NCBI GenBank assembly: GCA_047632015.1
Contig: JBLIBC010000176.1
Span: forward strand, 1 to 5,818
DNA: 5,818 nt
Reading direction: 5' to 3'
Origin: JBLIAZ01 sp047632015
GTDB taxonomy: Bacteria > Bacteroidota > Bacteroidia > Flavobacteriales_C > GCA-002722245
The notes beneath the pieces were generated by a model. It had not been told where the DNA came from and ran no database searches. It saw only the letters and a program-made list of their open reading frames with translations. Positions 1-5,575 of the stretch are shown here, piece after piece. The stretch's first letter is position 1. Each line of letters begins with the position of its first letter. Made by a program: the position numbers and the translations under genes.

Positions 1-30
1 CAAAATAGTAATTTTACCTGCGTGATTAAG

Positions 31-38
31 TATTTTTG
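31..38 (+). promoter_or_regulatory. Possible -7 box for rpe
   Basis: The eight bases TATTTTTG match the Bacteroidota -7 consensus TAnnTTTG exactly and end 13 bases before the rpe ATG. No TTTG-like -33 element is visible about 20 bases upstream, and the window starts only 30 bases before the box. In AT-rich DNA this match could be chance. If real, the mRNA leader would be very short. Confidence 0.25.
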
Positions 39-51
39 AAAAAAAATACCC

Positions 52-723
52 ATGAACCACATCATAGCTCCATCAGTTTTATCTGCAGATTTTGCCAACT
101 TGCAAAAAGACATTGAAATCATAAACAACAGCAAGGCTGACTGGTTTCACATTGATGTAATGGATGGTGTATTTGTTCCCAACATATCTTTTGGTATGCC
201 GGTAATAAAAGCAATAAAAAAACACGCCACTAAGCCCTTAGATGTTCATTTGATGATTGTTGAACCAGACAAGTACATCAAAGATTTTAAAGCCGCAGGT
301 GCAGATATATTAACAGTACACTACGAAGCTTGTCCTCATTTACACAGGACTGTATCAGCGATTAAAGAAGAAGGGATGAAGGCTGGTGTGGCACTTAACC
401 CTCACACGCCCGTTTCAGTACTAAGAGACATTATTCAAGATTTGGACTTGGTGCTCATCATGAGTGTAAACCCTGGATTTGGAGGGCAAAAATTCATCCG
501 AAACACACTCCTTAAAATTCAAGAAGTATCGGCTTTAGCTCAAGAAAAAGATGCTGATGTAATTATTGAAATTGATGGAGGCGTTGGCCTTGACAATGTG
601 AAAATATTAGTTGATTGCGGTGCTAACGCACTTGTTGCTGGCAGCAGTGTCTTTGGCTCTGGTGATGTAACTGGAACAATTAAAAAGTTAAAAAACTTGG
701 AAACGATTGTTGAAAGCAGGTAG
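52..723 (+). CDS. rpe: Ribulose-phosphate 3-epimerase
   Basis: This cytosolic enzyme interconverts D-ribulose 5-phosphate and D-xylulose 5-phosphate in the pentose phosphate pathway. The 223-residue product has the usual family length and is a complete TIM barrel. Visible family motifs in order are APSVLSADF (6-14), HIDVMDG (33-39) followed by VPN and FG, DVHLMI (64-69), VALNPHTP (113-120), MSVNPGFGGQKF (137-148), EIDGGV (173-178) and VAGSSVFG (195-202). From family knowledge, His33, Asp35, His66 and Asp175 are the metal ligands, and the two aspartates are the acid/base pair; all are present. The phosphate-binding glycines of the PGFGGQ and VAGSSVFG loops are also intact. The ATG at 52 places the APS motif at the normal distance from the N terminus. 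No partner gene follows on the same strand, so it appears to be the last or only gene of its transcript. Nothing is odd about it. Confidence 0.97.
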   Translation: MNHIIAPSVLSADFANLQKDIEIINNSKADWFHIDVMDGVFVPNISFGMPVIKAIKKHATKPLDVHLMIVEPDKYIKDFKAAGADILTVHYEACPHLHRTVSAIKEEGMKAGVALNPHTPVSVLRDIIQDLDLVLIMSVNPGFGGQKFIRNTLLKIQEVSALAQEKDADVIIEIDGGVGLDNVKILVDCGANALVAGSSVFGSGDVTGTIKKLKNLETIVESR

Positions 724-779
724 ACATATAAAAATTTGAGCAACTGCCCAATTTAGTCTTTCAACTGCTGTACAAAAGA

Positions 780-971
780 TTACGCTTTTGTGAATTGTAT
801 GTTTCTTTCTTTATTCCCTCTAATGATTCTACAAGTGTAGGACCCTACACTTAAGTCCGATCCACAGATATTCAATTCATTAATACCGTTTCCTCGATTC
901 ATGCTTTGCGTATGTAAAATACGTCCTTTCATGTCAATGATTTTGATGATTGTCTGCTCTAATGTTTCCAT
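780..971 (-). pseudogene. Orphan T9SS type A C-terminal sorting-domain fragment
   Basis: The 63 codons read as the distal two thirds of a Por/T9SS type A C-terminal sorting domain. The segment IKIIDMKGRILHTQ (9-22) fits the 'v-x-i-y-d-x-x-G-k' strand. The stretch from GINELNI (29-35) through DLSVGSYTCRI (39-49) to the terminal FTKA fits the 'L-x-x-G-x-Y-x-v-r' strand and the closing lysine. In complete proteins this domain sits at the end of a secreted cargo and directs it through the type IX system. Here no cargo is present: a TAA lies four codons upstream of the ATG and a TGA five codons before that. The frame shifted by one base reads MSNDITTTQH (starting at 999) straight into the join, which resembles the missing first strand of such a domain. 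I therefore read it as the decayed end of a lost secreted protein, frameshifted near an AAC-rich tract. A genuine small protein starting at 971 is possible but has no clear role. Confidence 0.6.
833..852. repeat. Perfect 9-bp inverted repeat, 2-base spacer
   Basis: AAGTGTAGG (833-841) is followed by AC and then its exact reverse complement CCTACACTT (844-852). It falls inside the sorting-domain fragment, over codons for LSVGSYT. There is no T-run on either side, so it is not a rho-independent terminator. It may be a protein-binding site or a coincidence of coding sequence. Confidence 0.4.
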
Positions 972-1128
972 GTTGTGTTGTTGTTATATCATTACTCATG
1001 CTGCCTCATCAAATTCTACGCACAAAATAACAATTAGTTTCGTTTCTTTGACGAAATATATTAACAACGGTTGCTTAAAAAAAAGATGAAACTTAAATTA
1101 AAAAATCAACTCCCTGTAAAAGTGGTAG

Positions 1129-1551
1129 TTACAACACCATCTTTAACCAGGACATTGCTTCTTTTTCTGTTTTGAATATTTTGTAAGGTTGGTTATTTCC
1201 GACAACTTTCATGTACTGTGTAAAAATCATCCTCACAATATATGAATTTAACACCACGGCCTTTGGACCAGAAACATTTTGTAAATCTTTATTTTTACCT
1301 AAAAAATTAATGACTTTAACACTTGGTAAGTTACTGAATTTTAAAAAATTAAGCAGTACTGGCTGCGGTTTCCCACCAGCCATCTGGACCACAATACTTA
1401 CATAAGACTGAGCATCCATGATGTTAACGGTTTGATTAAACCGTACTTTAAAAGTAATTTTCAAGATACCAGAATCTTCCTTGAAATAGTCAGCAAAATC
1501 AGTTTTCACCAATTTACTGACATCCTGAGTGTTGGGTGGCGTAGTAATCAA
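1129..1551 (-). CDS. STAS/SpoIIAA-like domain protein of unknown function
   Basis: The 140-residue product looks like the small single-domain STAS/SEC14-like proteins common in Bacteroidota. Residues 29-36 (ILKITFKV) form an opening strand, MDAQSYVSIVVQM (45-57) a helix, GGKPQPVLLNF (59-69) the characteristic turn and central strand, SGPKAVVLNSYIVRMI (94-109) a second helix and strand, and PYKIFKTEKEAMSWLK (122-137) the closing strand and helix. I see no catalytic motif, signal peptide or membrane segment, so a cytosolic binding or regulatory role is inferred from the fold only. The start is uncertain. The frame is open back to a stop at 1603-1605 with no ATG; TTG at 1549-1551 is the first usable codon, and TTG 1510-1512 or GTG 1507-1509 are alternatives that still keep the whole domain. 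It points away from the transporter operon, with 254 bases between them. The family match is made from memory of the pattern, not from a search. Confidence 0.75.
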   Translation of the reverse strand: MITTPPNTQDVSKLVKTDFADYFKEDSGILKITFKVRFNQTVNIMDAQSYVSIVVQMAGGKPQPVLLNFLKFSNLPSVKVINFLGKNKDLQNVSGPKAVVLNSYIVRMIFTQYMKVVGNNQPYKIFKTEKEAMSWLKMVL

Positions 1552-1558
1552 TAGTGCG

Positions 1559-1577
1559 ACTTTAAGTAAAGTTACTT
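1559..1577. repeat. Two overlapping short palindromes before the STAS-like gene
   Basis: ACTTTA-AG-TAAAGT (1559-1572) overlaps AAGTAA-AG-TTACTT (1564-1577). Each has perfect 6-bp arms around an AG spacer. They lie 8-26 bases upstream of the TTG start on the minus strand, in the position of an operator or mRNA leader. In AT-rich DNA such short palindromes arise often, so function is only a possibility. Confidence 0.3.
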
Positions 1578-1711
1578 GTAAAACATGAAACTTTAATATT
1601 TGTTACAAAAAAAATGCATTATTATTATTTTTAAATAGCACTAATAATTTTCGTATGCCCTAAAGGTCGGTCATATTTTGCACCTCAACTAAGTATTAAT
1701 TTGTCCGTACT

Positions 1712-1742
1712 TAAAATGTCAGTGCCTAATGAGCACATTTTA
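1712..1742. repeat. Inverted repeat abutting the transporter promoter
   Basis: TAAAATGT (1712-1719) is repeated inverted as ACATTTTA (1735-1742) across a 15-base spacer. The spacer carries a further short complement, GTGC (1722-1725) with GCAC (1733-1736), which overlaps the outer arm. The right arm ends directly before the candidate -33 element at 1743. That spacing suits a binding site for a dimeric activator or repressor of the sugar transporter and GH9 genes. The arms are AT-rich, so chance is not excluded. Confidence 0.35.
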
Positions 1743-1774
1743 CTTGTCATGGCTGTATTATAACTATATGTTTG
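1743..1774 (+). promoter_or_regulatory. Bacteroidota-type promoter for the transporter-GH9 operon
   Basis: CTTG at 1743-1746 matches the TTTG -33 element in three of four bases. Twenty bases later TATGTTTG (1767-1774) matches the TAnnTTTG -7 element exactly. Element identity and spacing agree with the published Bacteroidota consensus. Transcription would start around 1779-1782, leaving a leader of about 25 bases before the ATG at 1806. Confidence 0.5.
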
Positions 1775-1805
1775 TATTTCACCGTTCGAAAACAACAATT
1801 ATAAA

Positions 1806-3029
1806 ATGAAACAAAATTTATTTTTAGTTTGGCTTGTAGTATTCATTTTTGCAGCTATATCATTTAGCACTAACATCATTGGGCCATTAGAACCCAATAT
1901 TCGAGAAAGTTTTAAATTGTCCTCCTTGATGACGGGCTTAATTCCTTATGCATTTTTTATAGCGTATTTGTTTTCAATTCCTTACGCCATCATGTTAAAC
2001 AGGCTAAAAGAAAAAAAATCAATGCTAATCGCATTTTTCTTTGCAGGAACAGGAGCCATATTATTTGGTCTATATCCAAGCTATCAATTAGCGTTCGCTT
2101 CTTTTTTCATGATAGGAACTGGGATGGCTATTCTACAAGTAGTCATCAACCCTTTACTGAGAGCGGCTGGAGGCGAAGGTAATTTTGCATTTTATTCTGT
2201 CGTTGCTCAAGTAGCATTTGGTGGAGCAGCATACTTGACACCGTTGGTTTCTGATAATTTAATTGCTTGGATTCAAACAGGGAATAGTCCATTTTTATTA
2301 AGTAATGAACTTGCTTGGGTAGGGAACTATTGGTTCATTGGTATACTTTTAATTGTACTAGGCTTTTTAATTACTTTGGTCAAATTCCCGAAAGTGGAGT
2401 TAAAAGAAGACGAAAAATTTGAAGGTCTTGACGTCTACAAAAAATTACTGAGCAACAAAACCATGTGGATGTACTTTTTTGCCATTTTTGCTTATGTAGG
2501 ATTGGAACAAGGAATTAGTTTTAAAATTAAAGCTTTTTTAATGCAATATCACAACGTATCAAGTGACGCAGCTGGCGAAGTAGTAGGTAATTTCTGGGGA
2601 GCATTGATGGTTGGCTGTTTAGTAGGGTTAGTATTGGTGAAACTTTTTAGAGACAAAATTTTATTAAGGTGGTTCACAATTGTGACTATTGTATTGCTTT
2701 GCATTGCTGTATTTGGTTCTAAAAACACATCAATATATGCCTTTACTGGCATTGGGTTCACTATATCAATCATGTGGTCCATTAATTTTTCGTTGGCAAT
2801 GAATTCTTTTAAAAATCATCATGGAGCAATTGCAGGGATTCTTTGCACAGGGATAATTGGAGGAGGATTGGTTCAGCCAATAATTGGAATAATAACAGAC
2901 TTAACAAGTTTAAAAGGAGGTGTTTTATTTAACCTTATTTTACTCCTATACATACTGTTTATTAGTTTTGTTGCAAAACCACTTATTAAAAACGAAACGG
3001 TGTCAATTAGTAAATTATTCAAATCATAA
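1806..3029 (+). CDS. MFS sugar transporter, fucose/glucose permease-like
   Basis: The 407-residue product is a full-length inner-membrane major facilitator carrier with about 12 hydrophobic helices. They lie near residues 5-25, 42-64, 73-91, 95-116, 127-150, 172-193, 220-238, 258-280, 286-303, 309-330, 340-362 and 371-391, with a charged central cytoplasmic loop (194-215). The N-terminal half resembles the FHS family (FucP, GluP): GLIPYAFFIAYLFSIPY (44-60), then NRLKEKKSML (65-74), and GTGMAILQVVINPLLRA (104-120), which corresponds to the family's 'G-x-x-x-L-Q-x-x-x-N-P' signature. Such carriers import hexoses by proton symport. Aligning from memory with E. coli FucP, its key acids Asp46 and Glu135 correspond to Gly26 and Gln111 here, so coupling or substrate may differ. 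The GH9 gene starts 13 bases after the stop, so the two are probably one operon, and the imported sugar is likely the hydrolase product. Exact substrate is not deducible. Confidence 0.85.
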   Translation: MKQNLFLVWLVVFIFAAISFSTNIIGPLEPNIRESFKLSSLMTGLIPYAFFIAYLFSIPYAIMLNRLKEKKSMLIAFFFAGTGAILFGLYPSYQLAFASFFMIGTGMAILQVVINPLLRAAGGEGNFAFYSVVAQVAFGGAAYLTPLVSDNLIAWIQTGNSPFLLSNELAWVGNYWFIGILLIVLGFLITLVKFPKVELKEDEKFEGLDVYKKLLSNKTMWMYFFAIFAYVGLEQGISFKIKAFLMQYHNVSSDAAGEVVGNFWGALMVGCLVGLVLVKLFRDKILLRWFTIVTIVLLCIAVFGSKNTSIYAFTGIGFTISIMWSINFSLAMNSFKNHHGAIAGILCTGIIGGGLVQPIIGIITDLTSLKGGVLFNLILLLYILFISFVAKPLIKNETVSISKLFKS

Positions 3030-3042
3030 AGTTACCATCAGC

Positions 3043-4740
3043 ATGAAAACTAAACTGTGTATATTATTGTTAGCGACTACCTTAAGTGGGTTTTCATCTG
3101 ACTTTTTTCACATCAGGTACAACCATGCAGGATATACTCCTGATCGAAATAAATCAATAGTGGTTCTAAGCGATTCCTCTCTTTCTGGTATGGCTTGGGA
3201 AATCAGTTTAAAAGACACTGCTGTCTTACAAGGAAATGTTGGGAAGAGCAAAACTAAAAATGGTAATCATACTCCTTTTAACTTCAATTATAAAATTGAT
3301 TTCAGCACTCTTAAAAAGCAAGGTAAATATCAATTTAAATTAGGGGATCAAACAAAAGAAATAAACATTCAAAAGGATCCCTACTCTATTTATGCTAAAT
3401 CCATATTACGATATTTAAGGCAACAGCGAAGTGGTAGTCACGATGCATTGGATCATAAAATGAGTCATGAAGGTGACTCTAGTAGCTTGTTACACACAAG
3501 AGTTAATAACGATAACTCAAACTGGATTGCTGATGAAAAAGGAAGAAAACTAAACTTACTTGGCGGTTGGTATGACGCTGGTGATTACTTAAAATTTACC
3601 TTGACAACGGCGTACACGACCTATGTGCTATTACGAGCTTATGAGGAAAACCCCGCTATATATCAATATACAAAATACTCGAAATCGGGAATGAATGACA
3701 TGCTCGATGAAATTAAATGGGGACTTGATTATTTGGAAAAGTGCTACGTAGACGATTCTACTTTTGTAATCCAAGTAGGAAATGAAATTGATCATCAACA
3801 AGGGAACAGACTACCCAGTATGGATAAAAACAAGGCACGTGGAGCGTATGCATGTCTATCAAAAACGCAACTCGCTTATTGTTCGGCTTCATTCGCTTTA
3901 GCATCTTCAATTTACCATGAAATTGATAGTTCACTGAGTGTTAGATACAAGGTAATGGCAGAAAAGTTGTTTGTGATGGCTCAAAACACTGAACTAATTG
4001 CGTGGTACCAAAAGGGTCATGAAATATTTTATAATGATAAAAGCGCGGAGGATAACATGCTCCTTGCAGCTACTGAATTATTCAAATTGACAAAAGATGA
4101 AAAGTACAAACCTTTAATCCACTACCACGCAGTAAATGCTAAAGCAGGACACTGGTTGGCATGGGGCGATTACAACGTTCATGCTCATCTTCGAGCTCAT
4201 CCATATTCCGTCAAAAGCATGTCGTATTTTAAACAAGACATGATGATGTTCCAGTCCAACGCAGGGCATTCTAACAACATATTTGGCGTGCCTCACGAAT
4301 ATACTTGGGCAAGCTTGTATTCCATCATATCAGTTGGAAATGCTTGTGGTGCATATGGTTCAATGACCAATAAAAACAGCTACGATGATATGTTGTGGGA
4401 TGTGGCAGATTACGTATTTGGAAGAAACAATTGGGGTACTCCTATGATTGCCCATAAAGACTTGGATCAATCTGTTCAAAATATTTATTCTCAAGTATAT
4501 AAGCTGCAAGCTGATTTGTATCCTGAAGGAGCTATTGCCGAGGGACCAGGTGATAAAAAAACGCACGATGAACTAAACCAATGGTTCAGTATTTCAAGAG
4601 AACATTACAATCGGTTTGATCCTTTTAACAGTGAAAAAGTGATTTTTTACGATGACAATTCCGACTTTCAATGTATGGAAACTACTATTGTAGGATTAGC
4701 AGACGGCATAATGCTGCTGTCCTTAATAAGTGGTAAATAA
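3043..4740 (+). CDS. Secreted glycoside hydrolase family 9 (cellulase-type) with N-terminal Ig-like domain
   Basis: The 565-residue product is a GH9 inverting beta-glycosidase. An upstream in-frame ATG exists at 2920 inside the transporter gene, but the ATG at 3043 is chosen because it begins a clean signal peptide (MKTKLCILLLATTLSGFSS) and follows the transporter stop by 13 bases. There is no lipobox cysteine. Residues about 22-111 form a CelD_N-type Ig-like domain (IRYNHAGYTPDRNKSIVVL onward). The (alpha/alpha)6 catalytic domain runs from about 115 to the end, with RQQRSG (126-131), GGWYDAGDYLKF (174-185), WGLDYL (226-231) and FGRNNWG (459-465). From family knowledge, Asp178 and Asp181 of the DAGD motif hold the catalytic water, and Glu546 near the C terminus is the general acid. 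The usual P-H-x-R histidine motif after the GRN segment is not seen. No T9SS domain, carbohydrate-binding module or linker follows, so a periplasmic location is inferred. Activity could be on beta-glucan/cello-oligosaccharides, or exo-glucosaminidase-like as in some marine GH9 enzymes. Confidence 0.9.
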   Translation: MKTKLCILLLATTLSGFSSDFFHIRYNHAGYTPDRNKSIVVLSDSSLSGMAWEISLKDTAVLQGNVGKSKTKNGNHTPFNFNYKIDFSTLKKQGKYQFKLGDQTKEINIQKDPYSIYAKSILRYLRQQRSGSHDALDHKMSHEGDSSSLLHTRVNNDNSNWIADEKGRKLNLLGGWYDAGDYLKFTLTTAYTTYVLLRAYEENPAIYQYTKYSKSGMNDMLDEIKWGLDYLEKCYVDDSTFVIQVGNEIDHQQGNRLPSMDKNKARGAYACLSKTQLAYCSASFALASSIYHEIDSSLSVRYKVMAEKLFVMAQNTELIAWYQKGHEIFYNDKSAEDNMLLAATELFKLTKDEKYKPLIHYHAVNAKAGHWLAWGDYNVHAHLRAHPYSVKSMSYFKQDMMMFQSNAGHSNNIFGVPHEYTWASLYSIISVGNACGAYGSMTNKNSYDDMLWDVADYVFGRNNWGTPMIAHKDLDQSVQNIYSQVYKLQADLYPEGAIAEGPGDKKTHDELNQWFSISREHYNRFDPFNSEKVIFYDDNSDFQCMETTIVGLADGIMLLSLISGK

Positions 4741-4767
4741 GCAGGGAATAAATAGATAAAAACAGCA

Positions 4768-5541
4768 CTAGCTTTCCACCTCCAAACCATCCCATGCAAT
4801 TTGAACATTGGAAGGAAGCTCAAGAGATACGTCAGCGTGCTTACCTAATAAATGACTAATGTGAGTCAAGTATGCTTGTTTGGGTTTTAGCTCTGCAATT
4901 ACACCCAATGATTCTGAGAGTGAAAAATGAGAAATATGCTTTTCCTTTCGTAAAGCAGTAATAACAAGTACATCCAGCCCTTTTAATTTTTTCATTTCCT
5001 CAGGAGCGATGTAGTTAGTATCAGTGCAATACGCAATGTTACCAACTCGGAATCCATAAATCGGAAGCTTGTAATGCATTAACTTAATCAAAACCACCTC
5101 TACTCCTGCAACAGTAATTTTTTCAGCATGCTTGTCTATCAAATTTAAATTCACTTGTGGAATCCCTGGGTAATTACTTCCAGAAAACACATATTGATAC
5201 TCGCGACGTAAAGTTTTATTGACTCGCTCATCAACATATAATTCCATGGCTTTTTTATGCTTGAAGTTGAATGCTCTTACATCATCCATCCCAGCGGTAT
5301 GATCTTTATGTTCATGTGTATACAACACACCATCAAGACTTTGAACATTAGCCCTGAGCATTTGCTGCCTAAAGTCTGGACCGGTATCTATTAGCAATGT
5401 TTTACCTTCAGTTTGAAAAAGAACCGAACTCCTTAATCTGTCGTCCTTTATATCACCGGACACACAAACCTCACAATCACAAGCTATTACAGGAACTCCT
5501 TGCGAAGTTCCAGTCCCTAGAAAAGTTAATTTTACAGACAT
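4768..5541 (-). CDS. PhnP-like metallo-beta-lactamase-fold hydrolase
   Basis: The 257-residue cytosolic product is an MBL-fold metal-dependent phosphodiesterase of the PhnP/RNase Z-like branch. The N-terminal FLGTGTSQGVP (7-17) opens the fold. The metal motif THEHKDH (75-81) supplies His76, His78, Asp80 and His81, and His156, Asp174 (in CTDTNY) and His227 (in THISH) complete a dinuclear site. CDCEVC (21-26) reproduces the C-x-C-x2-C structural zinc site that marks PhnP, the 5-phosphoribosyl 1,2-cyclic phosphate phosphodiesterase. The length is normal. No phosphonate (phn) genes are nearby, so the physiological substrate in this organism is not established, and a general cyclic phosphodiester substrate is only inferred. 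The ATG at 5541 fits the conserved N terminus. It lies 34 bases downstream of the sulfhydrylase gene on the same strand with no visible promoter between, so co-transcription is likely. Its 3' end converges on the GH9 gene with 27 bases between and no obvious terminator. Confidence 0.87.
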   Translation of the reverse strand: MSVKLTFLGTGTSQGVPVIACDCEVCVSGDIKDDRLRSSVLFQTEGKTLLIDTGPDFRQQMLRANVQSLDGVLYTHEHKDHTAGMDDVRAFNFKHKKAMELYVDERVNKTLRREYQYVFSGSNYPGIPQVNLNLIDKHAEKITVAGVEVVLIKLMHYKLPIYGFRVGNIAYCTDTNYIAPEEMKKLKGLDVLVITALRKEKHISHFSLSESLGVIAELKPKQAYLTHISHLLGKHADVSLELPSNVQIAWDGLEVES

Positions 5542-5575
5542 GATACTTATAAGCTAGTGATGGTTATTGATTATT

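Larger units (their letters stand above)
1552..1805. other. Divergent intergenic regulatory region
   Basis: This AT-rich gap separates the STAS-like gene (minus) from the sugar transporter (plus). I see no coding sequence or RNA gene in it. It holds two overlapping short palindromes next to the STAS-like gene (1559-1577), and an inverted repeat (1712-1742) abutting a promoter candidate (1743-1774) for the transporter operon. I find no convincing promoter for the minus-strand gene. Confidence 0.6.

Noticed and set aside
724..779. Terminator between rpe and the facing minus-strand fragment
   Set aside because: Only weak AAATT/AATTT arms with a long loop and no T-run were seen.
1061..1085. Stem-like CAAC-G-GTTG flanked by TTAA and an A-run, as a terminator
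   Set aside because: The loop is one base, the stem needs a bulge, and on the minus strand the T-run precedes rather than follows the stem.
901..1089. Plus-strand 62-codon ORF opposite the sorting-domain fragment
   Set aside because: Its composition (Cys/Met/Ile-rich, no domain pattern) fits an antisense shadow; the minus-strand reading gives a recognisable sorting domain.
1676..1703. Second promoter (TTTG at 1677-1680 with TTAATTTG at 1696-1703)
   Set aside because: The second element misses the conserved A and the spacing is 15 bases instead of about 20; the 1743-1774 candidate is better on both counts.
2920..3042. Longer start for the GH9 protein, overlapping the transporter gene by 110 bases
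   Set aside because: The extra 41 residues are an out-of-frame read of transporter coding sequence, and they would bury a well-formed signal peptide that starts at 3043.
4741..4767. Bidirectional terminator between the converging GH9 and PhnP-like genes
   Set aside because: The 27-base gap contains no inverted repeat able to form a stable hairpin.
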